Of a stretch of DNA of 41,712 bases, positions 27,626 to 36,270 are shown piece after piece. This DNA is from a bacterium (GTDB taxonomy: Bacteria; Bacteroidota; Bacteroidia; NS11-12g; UBA955). The first letter of the stretch is position 1, and each line of letters starts with the position of its first letter. The stretch spans positions 1 through 41,712 of the forward strand of contig JAQSCZ010000023.1 of NCBI GenBank assembly GCA_029945665.1. Reading direction: 5' to 3'. Below the pieces are notes generated by a model. It saw only the letters and a list, made by a program, of their open reading frames with translations. It was not told the DNA's origin and did no database searches. The position numbers were made by a program, and so were the translations under genes.

Positions 27626-28389
27626 CTTATTGTATTCGCTGCCGTTGGTTTATTGAATTTTATTCTGTTGCCTTTCCAAGTACTATAATTGCCCGAAGCA
27701 TCCATAATTGAGAATTCAATTTCAAACGCTGTTCCTTTTCCAAAATCAAATGCACCCGAACACATGCCATGACCAATTTCTATGGATTTTTTATCTGCTT
27801 GAACATAATAGGTACTTTGTTTGTGCGTCAATAAATTTTTGACGGTGGCCTTTATTAAGTATTCTGAACTATCTAATACTGGACATGAAAACTTTACATT
27901 GATTTCTGGACCGCAACCATATTGAATAAAAGTCTTTTTTAGTTCCTTTGGTCGCACTTTGAAAATAGGTTTGATAGTATCTATACCAGCTATAACAGTA
28001 TAGGTAACTAACTCGTTTTGTTTTTCTTTTTCATTCCACCGATTTAGATACTCGTATTCTGGCAAGCTATCGATAGTGAGTGTATAGGTTTGTCCAACTA
28101 TTAAAGGTGATTCTGGAAATAATACAGCTTGCGTTAAACTAAATTGACCAACGCGTATTTCCTTCACGATCAATTTTATTTGAGAGGTATTGCTCTTAAG
28201 ACATACAGCATATTTTTTATTTATATTTTTTATGACCTCTTGACTTTCTCCGTAACCATCAATGACAAAAATTGAGTTAGTTTTAATAGTGTTTCCAATT
28301 GGAAAGGCACTTAATCTATTCCATGAACACATACATTGAATGCTATTTGTAAAAAATATAGTCAGGATAAAGATGCTAATTGTTTTCAT
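27622..28389 (-). CDS. Hypothetical secreted protein, 255 aa
   Basis: The family is not recognised. The first 19-20 residues are a signal peptide (MKTISIFILTIFFTNSIQ) followed by CMCSW, so it may be a lipoprotein or a periplasmic protein. The rest is beta-rich with two likely Ig-like halves (about 25-130 and 140-250) and several cysteines (YGCGPEINVKFSCPV, HGMCSGAFDFGKG) that could form disulfides. The gene overlaps the MDR oxidoreductase gene by 4 bp and follows the 135-aa conserved protein gene. Confidence 0.65.
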   Translation of the reverse strand: MKTISIFILTIFFTNSIQCMCSWNRLSAFPIGNTIKTNSIFVIDGYGESQEVIKNINKKYAVCLKSNTSQIKLIVKEIRVGQFSLTQAVLFPESPLIVGQTYTLTIDSLPEYEYLNRWNEKEKQNELVTYTVIAGIDTIKPIFKVRPKELKKTFIQYGCGPEINVKFSCPVLDSSEYLIKATVKNLLTHKQSTYYVQADKKSIEIGHGMCSGAFDFGKGTAFEIEFSIMDASGNYSTWKGNRIKFNKPTAANTIR

Positions 28390-28403
28390 CAGTTTGTGTT
28401 TAT

Positions 28404-28811
28404 TTATTGCGCACGCATTTTATTGCCTTTGGGTTCGTGTGTAACTTCTGCTAAACCCAAAGCTTCCATCAATGGAGGAATGTACATGCCAAAACGGCCG
28501 CGTAGTCCTTTTTTCATACCATACCAACCACCCACTGGGTTTTTTTCAGAACGACCCCATGCTTCAACGGTGCCTTCTTTAGCAGGCTTTTGTTCATCTG
28601 CACTTCCTAGTTCCATCCAGTCGCCATGTTGCTTTAGCATCTGGTGCAAGTCGTTTAAACAATCCAAGTTATAATGCAATACTGTTTTGCCAACTGTGCA
28701 AACTAAAATTTCTTTCCCATCTTTGGTGTCTACATGCATGGTGTAATCACTCGATAATGGCGGTGTTTTTAATGCCATTGGTTGTTCTTTGGTGCCAATT
28801 TTAAAACTCAT
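28404..28811 (-). CDS. Conserved uncharacterised protein, 135 aa
   Basis: A soluble protein of a small family seen mainly in Bacteroidota, without known function. Its middle and end are very regular: VGKTVLHYNLDCLNDLHQML, HGDWMELGSADEQKPAKEG, and VGGWYGMKKGLRGRFGMYIP. These look like strongly conserved motifs rather than random sequence. There is no signal peptide. It sits 25 bp downstream of the YdcZ-like transporter gene and may be co-transcribed with it. Confidence 0.75.
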   Translation of the reverse strand: MSFKIGTKEQPMALKTPPLSSDYTMHVDTKDGKEILVCTVGKTVLHYNLDCLNDLHQMLKQHGDWMELGSADEQKPAKEGTVEAWGRSEKNPVGGWYGMKKGLRGRFGMYIPPLMEALGLAEVTHEPKGNKMRAQ

Positions 28812-28836
28812 AATATTTATTTTTGATTCAATTGAT

Positions 28837-29283
28837 TTAATATTTTTTAATGATAATTACGCCAACAACAATAAGCATTAAGCCAAGAATTTTATAGGTA
28901 TTAATGGATGACTGTTGGGCAACTAATACATTGAAATGTTCGAGCAAGATGGAGATGAGCATTTGGCCTGCTACCACTAAGCCAAAGGTTAAGCCTGGTC
29001 CAAGCTGTGGAAAGGCTAGTACAATAACAGTAACATAAAATGCCCCTAATAAACCTCCTAGCCAAATATACATTGGAGTGGCTTTCAATCCTGAAATTGA
29101 AACATTTTGTTGGGTAATTAAGAGGTATAAAACTAAGCCAACTAAACCTATTACAAATGATATCATTGAGGCATGCACTGCACTACCTCCCGCTTTGCCA
29201 AGTTTGGTATTTAACCCAGCTTGTATAGGTAAAATAGCGCCTGCAGCAAATGCTAATAGTATCCATAATGTTTTATTCATCAT
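28837..29283 (-). CDS. DMT-superfamily transporter, YdcZ/DUF606 type
   Basis: The 148-aa product is a half-size drug/metabolite transporter with five hydrophobic segments (about residues 5-23, 37-58, 70-92, 98-117 and 126-146). Family signs are AGAILPIQAGLNTKLG near residue 15 and FPQLGPGLTFGLVVAGQM near residue 90. Such proteins probably act as homo- or heterodimers. The substrate is unknown. It starts 7 bp after the esterase gene ends, suggesting shared transcription. Confidence 0.87.
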   Translation of the reverse strand: MMNKTLWILLAFAAGAILPIQAGLNTKLGKAGGSAVHASMISFVIGLVGLVLYLLITQQNVSISGLKATPMYIWLGGLLGAFYVTVIVLAFPQLGPGLTFGLVVAGQMLISILLEHFNVLVAQQSSINTYKILGLMLIVVGVIIIKKY

Positions 29284-29290
29284 CTTTTTT

Positions 29291-30451
29291 TTAATTTGAT
29301 TTAATGATTTTAATCGTCTGATTGCTTATGCGTAAAAAATATAAACCCGTGCCTAGGTTTGACAGATCGATTGTCGGTGAAACTGCATTTATTTGACCAC
29401 TTGTCATAATCTGCCCAAGTGGTGATAAAACAACAAATTCACATATTTCATTTGGGTTTAAATTGATGGATATTATGCCGTTAGTTGGATTCGGTGAAGC
29501 ACGGTATAGCTTGCTAGAATTATAAATGGTGGAGGTACTTAAAGTGGCACACCCTATTTTGCCATGTATAGAATATTGAGAAACAAAATTCCATATTACC
29601 TCGCTTGCATTGATATCTCTGTTAGTGCCTATTCCCGAGCCATCATTCGCACCTGGCCATGTATGTTTGCCATTCACAATTTTGTAATGCATTACAGCAT
29701 TGCAAAAAAGCCCATGGTCGTAAAAGTGTGTTTCTACTGTGCAACCATCTGTTGTATTAATATTGGGCAGCAAATTAATACTTGCATTTGAATCGGTTTG
29801 GTTAAATCGCTTCCAATAAGCCAACGTACTATCAATAGGTAACGAATAGGTCTCACCAGTGTAACGAATAATAGGGTCGTTTGTACCGTGAATTTGTATG
29901 ATAGGCATTGGGTGGTTTGGATCGCAATGATTAAAAGTTTCGGGTGTCATAGAACCACAAACAGAGCCAATAGCAGCTATTTTTTCGCCCATTTGGCAAG
30001 CCAATTCAAAGCTAAAAAAACCGCCGTTGGAATAGCCTGTACTATAAATTCTTGTTGTGTCAATTTGATAGCTAGCGCTCAAGGTATCAATCATAGCCCT
30101 TGTAAATCCAATGTCGTTAGCAGTGCTACCAATGGTCCATCCACCAACATTCCAATGTGTCACATTATTCATTAAACTGCCTTGGGGATATACCAAAATA
30201 AAATGAGCGGTATCGGCTATTTTTCTAAAATCACCGTAATCCATTTGGTCAACTGCATCCATGTTGTAACCATGAAAACAAAAAAGCAGAGGAACCTTAA
30301 CATTGGTGTTATAAGAACTTGGGATGTAAAGGATGTAACTTCTTTTTATGCCGTTTACCTCCATGTTTTTTGTGATGGTTTGTTGCGCAGACACCATATT
30401 TAATAAGAATGTAAGACTGCAAAAGAGACCGATCAGTATGTTTTTTTTCAT
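29291..30451 (-). CDS. Secreted PHB-depolymerase-like esterase with T9SS sorting domain
   Basis: This is a predicted extracellular alpha/beta hydrolase of the LpqC/feruloyl esterase group, 386 aa. A signal peptide covers about 1-22. The catalytic triad can be placed at S141 (GYSNGG), D192 (HGTNDP) and H263 (GKHTWPG). CFHGYNM supplies the oxyanion region. The C-terminal 70 residues (from SPNPTNG at about 319) form a type A sorting domain for the type IX secretion system. The likely substrates are polysaccharide-linked esters or polyesters. A -7 element and an 11-bp palindrome precede it. Confidence 0.88.
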   Translation of the reverse strand: MKKNILIGLFCSLTFLLNMVSAQQTITKNMEVNGIKRSYILYIPSSYNTNVKVPLLFCFHGYNMDAVDQMDYGDFRKIADTAHFILVYPQGSLMNNVTHWNVGGWTIGSTANDIGFTRAMIDTLSASYQIDTTRIYSTGYSNGGFFSFELACQMGEKIAAIGSVCGSMTPETFNHCDPNHPMPIIQIHGTNDPIIRYTGETYSLPIDSTLAYWKRFNQTDSNASINLLPNINTTDGCTVETHFYDHGLFCNAVMHYKIVNGKHTWPGANDGSGIGTNRDINASEVIWNFVSQYSIHGKIGCATLSTSTIYNSSKLYRASPNPTNGIISINLNPNEICEFVVLSPLGQIMTSGQINAVSPTIDLSNLGTGLYFLRISNQTIKIIKSN

Positions 30452-30478
30452 GGCTAAATAGGTTAACTATAAGGATTC

Positions 30479-30486
30479 AAATGTAA
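30479..30486 (-). promoter_or_regulatory. -7 element of the esterase gene
   Basis: Minus-strand TACATTTG matches TAnnTTTG, 28 bp upstream of the start at 30451. The expected -33 area (30505-30515) has no TTG and is occupied by the palindrome at 30497-30524. Confidence 0.5.
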
Positions 30487-30496
30487 TCAATCTACT

Positions 30497-30524
30497 TACA
30501 ATATTTAGTTGCAAATATTGTAAT
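30497..30524. promoter_or_regulatory. Perfect 11-bp inverted repeat upstream of the esterase promoter
   Basis: TTACAATATTT (30497-30507) and AAATATTGTAA (30514-30524) flank AGTTGC. The palindrome is centred about 28 bp upstream of the -7 element centre, over the expected -33 region, a position typical of an activator or repressor site. A second hairpin, CTATTCT/AGAATAG (30530-30548), lies nearer the upstream gene and may be its terminator. Confidence 0.5.
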
Positions 30525-30595
30525 TGGTCTATTCTAATTTGAGAATAGTCGTTTTAATTGTGGTGGTTTTAAGTCAACTTTTTTTGCCCTATTAA

Positions 30596-31330
30596 TTACT
30601 TAAGTTTAAACTCAGCTCGCATTTCATAACGAATTTTTATTTTTTCGAAATTGGGCGATGCGGCTACTTCATTGTTGTCACTTTCCTTATAATAACTGGT
30701 GGAATTGCTTAATAAGGCATTCGAATTATACCCATAATCATTGCTTTCAATTTCTTGTATCAATAAAGCTTCACCCAATTCTTCTCCTATACTTTTGGCA
30801 AGATAGTCTGCTTTAGCTTTACTAGCGATAAGGGCTTTTGTTTTTACATCTTTACGCAATTGCTCCATATCGCTATGGCTGGTTTTGGTGATATTGAAAT
30901 AGTCCAATGCTTTATCATTTATTCCATTAACAAGTTGGTCTAATTTTTCTGAGACATTAACTTTTATGGTATAAGATATGGTGCCCATAAAGTCGGGTTC
31001 GCTCTTGCGTTTTTTATACCAATAGTAGTCCCAACGCTCGCTGCCAGAATATCCAGAAATGCTAATGTTACTGTCAACTATACCAACTGTTTTGCACAGT
31101 TTTAAAAATTCCGCCTTGATACTTTCAAGTTTTACTTTTTGCTTGTTCGCATCTAAATATTCTTTTAAATTGAAGGTCATATAAATTTGATTTGGCACAA
31201 CCTCCATTTCCGCACTACCTGTAACTTCAATTTTTTTAGGATTTTCTTTTTGGTTGCTATTACTGCTGCAAGCGTTTAGTACAAGGGCTGCACCGATGCA
31301 AATAAGGGCGAGGTTGAATGAATTTTTCAT
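30596..31330 (-). CDS. SIMPL-domain (DUF541) lipoprotein
   Basis: An envelope protein of 244 aa. The lipoprotein signal (residues 1-21, LVLNAC) is read from the ATG at 31330; an in-frame ATG at 31372 would bury it. The SIMPL domain (about 33-243) shows the characteristic start IEVTGSAEMEVVPNQIYMTF, a middle with SISGYSGSERWDYYW, and the DVKTKALIASKAKADYLAKS helix. Family members (for example BP26) form ring-shaped oligomers, but the role is not clear. It appears monocistronic. Confidence 0.85.
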   Translation of the reverse strand: MKNSFNLALICIGAALVLNACSSNSNQKENPKKIEVTGSAEMEVVPNQIYMTFNLKEYLDANKQKVKLESIKAEFLKLCKTVGIVDSNISISGYSGSERWDYYWYKKRKSEPDFMGTISYTIKVNVSEKLDQLVNGINDKALDYFNITKTSHSDMEQLRKDVKTKALIASKAKADYLAKSIGEELGEALLIQEIESNDYGYNSNALLSNSTSYYKESDNNEVAASPNFEKIKIRYEMRAEFKLK

Positions 31331-31449
31331 ATGGTTAAAATTTGATTTTATAAGATTGAATACGATGACCAAGTAAAAGGTAAATCATTTTATTTTTTAG
31401 GATAGGAATAAGGGTGTAAGCATAAACAATGGTATCCATTTCGAGTACT

Positions 31450-31809
31450 TTAAATTCTATCCAACACATGCTTGGTCTTTTCATTCTCTATGTCACCCGT
31501 ATTCAAAGTCGAAGTCGGTTCGAATAATAGCACACTCACTTCCTCTTCGGCAACAGGCCGGTGTTCAACCCCTGCAGGTACAATTAGAAATTCATTTTCA
31601 TTAATAGTGATGGTTCGGTCGCGGTATTCCATTTTGAGGGTGCCACTAATAACATAAAATAGTTCGTCTTCTATATCGTGCTTGTGCCAAACAAATTCAC
31701 CTTTTAATTTAGCGAGTTTTACCTGTTGACCATTGAGTTCCCCCACAATTTTTGGTGACCAATGGTCTGAGAATAAAGCGAGTTTTTGATTGATGTTTAC
31801 TTTTTCCAT
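31450..31809 (-). CDS. Small cupin-domain protein
   Basis: A single-domain cupin of 119 aa. The metal-binding motif 1 fits G37-x4-H42-x-H44-x4-E49-x6-G56, and motif 2 supplies H83 in PAGVEHRP. All ligands needed for a metal site are present. Such small cupins act as isomerases, dioxygenases or ligand sensors; the substrate is unknown. It appears to be a single gene, between the TPR protein and the SIMPL lipoprotein. Confidence 0.88.
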   Translation of the reverse strand: MEKVNINQKLALFSDHWSPKIVGELNGQQVKLAKLKGEFVWHKHDIEDELFYVISGTLKMEYRDRTITINENEFLIVPAGVEHRPVAEEEVSVLLFEPTSTLNTGDIENEKTKHVLDRI

Positions 31810-31874
31810 GGTATTTTAAAAACTAAATTATTTCATTTTTTCTTTACATGTATGGCCTGAATCGCTTGTCCCAA

Positions 31875-32798
31875 CTATTTACAATATTTCAAAATCAAAT
31901 CCTTTGGGTCATCAATATTGTATTCTTCTTTCCATTTTTTCTGATAAACATAACCTTTTTCAATGGCCTGTTTCCAATATTTACAAGCCTCGTCATCATC
32001 GCCCAAAGCTTTGTAGCAATTTCCTAAATTGTTATAGGAGTAAGCATCGGTTGAGTAGTTCTCCTTAAACGATTTATCCATTTTAATGCTGATCGCTTTT
32101 TTGTAATCAAGTATGGCCAACTCATAACGTTTTAAATAAAACTGGCATAAGCCGCGGTTATTGTAGGCAATCTTGTTTTCAGGATTGTATTTTATCACCA
32201 AATCAAAATCAGCAATGGCTTCTTCGTAAGATTTTAAAGCTAAATAAATAGTCCCTCTGTTTGAATAGGCATCCCCAAACCCTGGTGCTAATTTTATCAC
32301 TCGGTTGAATGCTTCTATGGCCATGGTATCTTTTCCCCATTTATGATAGAGCAGGCCAATATTGAAGTAAATTCCAGCAGGCGTTTCGGTGTAATCCAAT
32401 GCCTTTGAATAATAAGATTCGGCCCATTTAAAACTATCCATGTTCTCGTAGGTAATGGCAAGATTCATAAGCGCCAACTCATTTGAGCTATCCAATTCGA
32501 TTGCTTTTAAGTAATTGGTTATAGACATTTCTTTGTTTTTTAAATGGAAGTAACAAGTACCTCTAACACGGTAGTATTTTGATACTGTTGGATCGATTGC
32601 AATGGCTTTTTCTATTGTTAATAATGCCTCTTTGGCCATGGCTTGCGACAGGGCGTTTTCAGATGTGTTTTGGAGGATTTCCAAGGCCTTTTCATAATAT
32701 TTTTCGGCCTTTGGTATGAGCGGTTCGCTGTTTCGAAAGCTGCTAATAAAGCCAACTAAACAAAGTAAAAGGAGGGTAGGCGTTAAATTAATTTTCAT
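31875..32798 (-). CDS. Secreted TPR-repeat protein
   Basis: A 307-aa protein with a signal peptide (about 1-20) and roughly seven tetratricopeptide repeats (about 30-290). Repeats with clear consensus include YRVRGTCYFHLKNKEMS, AYSNRGTIYLALKSYEEAI and AYNNRGLCQFYLKRYELAI, and the last is YSYNNLGNCYKALGDDDEA. It is a protein-protein interaction scaffold in the periplasm; partners are unknown. A 409-bp gene-free stretch lies upstream. Confidence 0.88.
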   Translation of the reverse strand: MKINLTPTLLLLCLVGFISSFRNSEPLIPKAEKYYEKALEILQNTSENALSQAMAKEALLTIEKAIAIDPTVSKYYRVRGTCYFHLKNKEMSITNYLKAIELDSSNELALMNLAITYENMDSFKWAESYYSKALDYTETPAGIYFNIGLLYHKWGKDTMAIEAFNRVIKLAPGFGDAYSNRGTIYLALKSYEEAIADFDLVIKYNPENKIAYNNRGLCQFYLKRYELAILDYKKAISIKMDKSFKENYSTDAYSYNNLGNCYKALGDDDEACKYWKQAIEKGYVYQKKWKEEYNIDDPKDLILKYCK

Positions 32799-33207
32799 TT
32801 TTAGAAAAGGTTTTTAAGTTTGATTTCTTGTTCAATTTTAAGGATTAAAATCCAACTAGACAAAATGTTTTTTTTATTGCATTCTTTTTTGTGCAGCACT
32901 TAAGCGGTTTGTTTTTTCAAGTCTAGCTAATCGTGTTTTTTCTTGCTTAGCTTACATGATCCAATAATGCATAACTTTTTTATGTAAAATTTGGATTTGT
33001 TGTCTTTCATACCACTATGCCAAAATTGGCGACTGTTGCAATGCTATACCATAAGTCAACCATGGTACCATTGTCTCCAATTATTTTTTCGTTTTTTATA
33101 CACTGTTACGAATAAATGTAAATGTTTAGCCTTGATATTAAATTTAGTAAACTCATTTGTTTAATAAAATTTTGCAATGTTTTTAGAATTATTGCTGTTC
33201 TCGCATA
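32799..33207. other. Intergenic region, nothing recognised
   Basis: AT-rich non-coding sequence. Apart from T-runs (32869-32876) and a short ACCATGGT palindrome near 33060, I see no promoter match, hairpin or open frame worth naming. Confidence 0.5.
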
Positions 33208-33501
33208 TTACCACAACCAATAGCAAATCATTCCTATTAAAATAAGCATTGTTTCCATTAACCAAATGGTTAGAATATTTTTGGGCAATATGTCCTTTAA
33301 AATTAAATCAATAATTAATAAGGCTATAGCTATTGATAAAAGGGTTGGAATGGCTAACAAACTCCAGCCATCAGTTCTTTTAGAACCCCAAAACGCCCAT
33401 AGTATGACTACTGTGAAAAATATTTCAATACAGGCAAATGGAGAAAAAATCCTAATCCATTTATGAACCCTTGATGATTTTCTCAATGTGTCAAAACGCA
33501 T
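33208..33501 (-). CDS. Small membrane protein, 97 aa
   Basis: No family is recognised. It has a basic N-terminus (MRFDTLRKSSRVHKWIR) followed by three hydrophobic segments at about residues 21-38, 46-66 and 75-96. It lies 23 bp after the end of the gene at 33525 and may be co-transcribed with it. It is probably real because the reading frame gives a clean membrane topology, but there is no independent support. Confidence 0.55.
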   Translation of the reverse strand: MRFDTLRKSSRVHKWIRIFSPFACIEIFFTVVILWAFWGSKRTDGWSLLAIPTLLSIAIALLIIDLILKDILPKNILTIWLMETMLILIGMICYWLW

Positions 33502-33524
33502 TTGGAAAGTCTAATATTTATTTT

Positions 33525-34064
33525 TTAGCGCCAAGGTTTTACTAGCTGCTCCATGTTTTTAACCAGAGATACCACATCAGTGGTTGCGTTATTTATTCGC
33601 GCACGTAATTTACCATGATTCATTTGCAGGGTTGTCAAACCAAGGTCTATTATTTGTTTCGAAAATATTTTCATGTCCTCCACAGGAGGGGCATAATTGG
33701 TGCTTATAAAATAAGGGCGAGGTAAATACAACTGCCATTGCTTATTCGAAAACCAACGCTTGATGGACGAAGGGCCAATTTGTAGTTTATAATCTTTATT
33801 TAAGCCTCTAATTTTTATAATCGTATCCAATGCCAAATGAGAATTAACGGGAATAACAATTCCATTTTGCGTAGTTTGGTATTTGCGACATTCAATTGAA
33901 AATGTTAAATCTTCTTGCTGCCATGTGGCATTGATATCAAAACCATAACTGTTGCAAAACCCTTGACAAGTGGCTTTGAACTGCATCAATTGATCTGCAA
34001 TGCTATTGCAGTATGCCTGGTTAGCAGCATAATGTGGCGAGCTGTTGTTTTCGAATTGTATCAT
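33525..34064 (-). CDS. Hypothetical protein, 179 aa
   Basis: I do not recognise this protein. It is predicted to be soluble, with no signal peptide. Two cysteine-containing helices near the start (ATCQGFCNSYGF, residues 31-42) are followed by beta strands and an aromatic segment (KRWFSNKQWQLYLPRPYF). The last 45 residues look helical. A possible partner is the small membrane protein just downstream. A 620-bp gene-poor region lies upstream. Confidence 0.6.
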   Translation of the reverse strand: MIQFENNSSPHYAANQAYCNSIADQLMQFKATCQGFCNSYGFDINATWQQEDLTFSIECRKYQTTQNGIVIPVNSHLALDTIIKIRGLNKDYKLQIGPSSIKRWFSNKQWQLYLPRPYFISTNYAPPVEDMKIFSKQIIDLGLTTLQMNHGKLRARINNATTDVVSLVKNMEQLVKPWR

Positions 34065-34686
34065 ATTAAGTCTGATTTTTTTAATTCTGACCTCTCACAA
34101 TTCCAGTTTTCAATAACGAATATAGCAAATGTTCTTATAAAATCTAAATAAATCCGATGAAGTGAAACTAAAAAACTAGCGTAATTATGCGATTAAATGA
34201 TTTTGATATTAGCATTGGTTGCACTTCGTACCCATCGGTCACAAATTGGCTAATGTACAAAAACCAGTGTATTTAACATGGTAATGCAATTATAATCAAT
34301 ATTTTTATTTGTAAATCAGTTGTTAATAATTTTTCGCTTTGTAAAATTGAATGCAAGTTTTTTTTAGCAATTGTTTAATGATTGAATAGAATATCCAATA
34401 CATTCCATCGCGATTTCAGTTTTAAATCAATTATAAGTTCAGATACCAAAAATATGCTAAAGTCATTCTTTCAAAAAGCCTTGCATTTGAGCAAATAGAA
34501 AATCAAATAACGACCTTGTCAACTAGATTTTTTCCACTTAATCTGTTTTTTAATTAGGGCATGAATCACCAGAATGAAACTTATTTTGACCTAAGCGGTG
34601 TAAAAATTAATACCCAAGTGAGTGTTGAGATTTTAAAACAATGAAGGGTTACTGAAATAAAACATACCGAACGGTATGTTTTATTT
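34065..34686. other. Gene-poor region
   Basis: Mostly AT-rich non-coding DNA. At its right end is palindrome copy 3 (34655-34686). A 27-codon frame, ATG at 34561 to TGA at 34642-34644 on the plus strand, encodes a peptide containing ETYFDLSGVKINTQ and lies just before the palindrome; it may be a small protein or a remnant, with weak support. I see no clear promoter. Confidence 0.4.
34655..34686. terminator. 32-bp near-continuous palindrome, copy 3, at the end of the thiol operon
   Basis: AAATAAAACATACCG (34655-34669) and CGGTATGTTTTATTT (34672-34686) are perfectly complementary over 15 bp with only AA between. It abuts the stop codon of the thioredoxin gene at 34687. The T-rich arm on the minus strand (as AAATAAAA read in complement) makes it a plausible terminator. 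The core ACATACC-N4-GGTATGT also has the size and symmetry of a TetR-type operator. Confidence 0.65.
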
Positions 34687-34986
34687 CTAAATGTTAGAAG
34701 CAATAATTTGCTCCAATTGTTGCAAAGAAACTACACCAGATTGTCTCCATTTAATGACACCATCCTTAAATAAAATTAGGGTAGGGACACCTTGTATTTT
34801 ATACGCACCAGCTGCTTGTGGACTTTTGTCAACATCAATTTTTATAATGGTGGCCTTGTCGCCAATCCTAGTTTTTAATTGTTCAAGGACGGGTTTCATG
34901 GCTTTGCATGGACCGCACCATTCGGCATGAAAATCTACTAAAGTTGGTTTGCTCCCTTGGATTAATTCCGAAAATTTATTGGCCAT
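34687..34986 (-). CDS. Thioredoxin-family protein
   Basis: A cytoplasmic thioredoxin of 99 aa with the active site WCGPCK (C24, C27) and the cis-proline in GVPTLILF. It has no signal peptide. It is the last gene of a seven-gene operon and starts 1 bp after the OsmC-like gene, so it is not the housekeeping thioredoxin by position. It probably reduces disulfides or persulfides formed on the rhodaneses and the OsmC-like protein encoded just upstream; that is an inference from context. Confidence 0.92.
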   Translation of the reverse strand: MANKFSELIQGSKPTLVDFHAEWCGPCKAMKPVLEQLKTRIGDKATIIKIDVDKSPQAAGAYKIQGVPTLILFKDGVIKWRQSGVVSLQQLEQIIASNI

Positions 34987-34987
34987 T

Positions 34988-35422
34988 TTAGTTTAACTGA
35001 ATATTTGTAATTAAAGTAACTTTCGATTTAATTGAATTGGAGATTAAACAAGCAGCTTCTGATCGCTGTAAAATTCGCTCAGCTTTTTCTTTATCCGCTT
35101 CATTTTTTAGAACCAGCATTGGCTCAAGAATAATCTCGCTCATTAAAAATTTGCCATCAATTTGTTCTAACTTGCCTTTTGAATCGCAATTGAATGAAAC
35201 AAAATCTAAATGAGAGTTAGCCGCAATTGCTAAAAAAGTAGTCATGAAACAACTGTTTACAGCGGCTGTAAGTAAATGTTCTGGCGACCATATATTTTCG
35301 ATACCATTGGGGAATTGTGGTGGAGTTGCAATTTCTATATTGCTAGAGAGCTCGGGTGAACTAATCTCACCTTTTCTCGCTTCCATCCATTTTAAATTGA
35401 CATTGTAGTAATGTGGTTCCAT
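34988..35422 (-). CDS. OsmC/Ohr-family protein
   Basis: A 144-aa OsmC-fold protein. The two conserved redox cysteines are in [13 protein letters not shown] (residues 52-64) and EAACLISNS (near residue 124), so it should act as a thiol-dependent peroxidase or persulfide-handling protein. The [11 protein letters not shown] motif before the first Cys is typical. It directly abuts the upstream gene (0 bp gap) and the thioredoxin gene (1 bp gap), which suggests that thioredoxin is its reductant. Confidence 0.9.
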   Translation of the reverse strand: MEPHYYNVNLKWMEARKGEISSPELSSNIEIATPPQFPNGIENIWSPEHLLTAAVNSCFMTTFLAIAANSHLDFVSFNCDSKGKLEQIDGKFLMSEIILEPMLVLKNEADKEKAERILQRSEAACLISNSIKSKVTLITNIQLN

Positions 35423-35671
35423 TTATTTGTTTTTAATTTCTTCGAATTCTACATCCTCAATACTGCCTTGGTTTGTATTGTTAGTTGGCGTTACACAGCC
35501 TGATGGGCCGCAACAACCAACATTGGTAGCAACTTGAAATAGTAAAATGATGGATAAGAAGCCCAGAAAATAATCATGGGCTTGAATAGCTTGCATTCCA
35601 ATCATTAAGCTCAAAAATAATCTGAGGAAACGCATGAAATGCCAACCAGTTAAGAGCGTTTTTAAATTCAT
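35423..35671 (-). CDS. Small membrane protein with CCGPSGC motif (YgaP-like/DUF2892)
   Basis: An 82-aa protein with two membrane helices (about residues 13-31 and 34-52), followed by a cysteine cluster C53-C54-G-P-S-G-C59 and an acidic tail. The layout resembles the C-terminal membrane part of YgaP, a membrane rhodanese, although the rhodanese domain is encoded separately by the next gene upstream, which overlaps by 4 bp. The cluster may bind a metal, or accept sulfane sulfur at the membrane. The exact function is unknown. Confidence 0.8.
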   Translation of the reverse strand: MNLKTLLTGWHFMRFLRLFLSLMIGMQAIQAHDYFLGFLSIILLFQVATNVGCCGPSGCVTPTNNTNQGSIEDVEFEEIKNK

Positions 35672-35982
35672 CTTAATTTACTTTGTAAACTGCTCCATCC
35701 ACCACCATTATATACTTGGTCGAAGCCATTGGCTTTTAAAATGGTTTTAGCTTGAGCACTTCGCATGCCCGATGCACAACAAGTAATAATTGCTTGGTCC
35801 TTTTTTAATTTTGAATAATGGTTCGATAGATTATTCAATGGTACATTGATAGAGTTTTTGACATGTCCTTGCTGATATTCTGCCTTGGTGCGAACATCTA
35901 AAATTACGGCGCCATCTTTAACCAATTGTTTATAGTCTGTTGAGGGACCAAATCCCAAAATTCTTTTAATTGCTTGTAGCAT
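35668..35982 (-). CDS. Rhodanese-like sulfurtransferase, 104 aa
   Basis: A single-domain rhodanese. The catalytic loop is CCASGMR, in which C69 is the active Cys (C-x4-R, R74), preceded by an unusual second cysteine C68. Other signs are VILDVRTKAEY with GHVKNSINVP near residues 26-48, and the NGGGW end. The first 15 residues are a hydrophobic-basic extension. It overlaps the small membrane protein gene by 4 bp and follows the second rhodanese gene by 2 bp. It probably carries persulfide sulfur. Confidence 0.92.
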   Translation of the reverse strand: MLQAIKRILGFGPSTDYKQLVKDGAVILDVRTKAEYQQGHVKNSINVPLNNLSNHYSKLKKDQAIITCCASGMRSAQAKTILKANGFDQVYNGGGWSSLQSKLR

Positions 35983-35984
35983 AT

Positions 35985-36269
35985 TTATTTTTGTAATGAT
36001 TTATAATAATTAACATCTGTCCATGCACCACCATTATAACACTCGATACCACTTTGCGAGAGGAATCCATGCGCCATGCCACTTCTGCCGCCTGAAGCGC
36101 AACATAAGATAAGCGGGGTTGCTAAAGCTTTCAATTCTTCTAAGTGCTGGGTTAGTTCTTGTACAGGAATGTTTATTGAGCCTACGACATGACCGCCTCT
36201 GAATTCATCGGGTGTGCGCACATCTACGATAGTGCCTTTGTTCTGTGAAATTATTTCTGATATGTTCAT
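35985..36269 (-). CDS. Rhodanese-like sulfurtransferase, 94 aa
   Basis: A minimal rhodanese domain. The catalytic loop CCASGGR gives active C57 (R62), again with a second cysteine just before it, as in the neighbouring rhodanese. IVDVRTPDEFRGGHVVGSIN (residues 14-33) and the final YNGGAW complete the family pattern. Having two different rhodaneses side by side suggests sequential sulfur transfer or partners with different locations. It follows the CNGC protein gene by 1 bp. Confidence 0.92.
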   Translation of the reverse strand: MNISEIISQNKGTIVDVRTPDEFRGGHVVGSINIPVQELTQHLEELKALATPLILCCASGGRSGMAHGFLSQSGIECYNGGAWTDVNYYKSLQK

Positions 36270-36270
36270 T

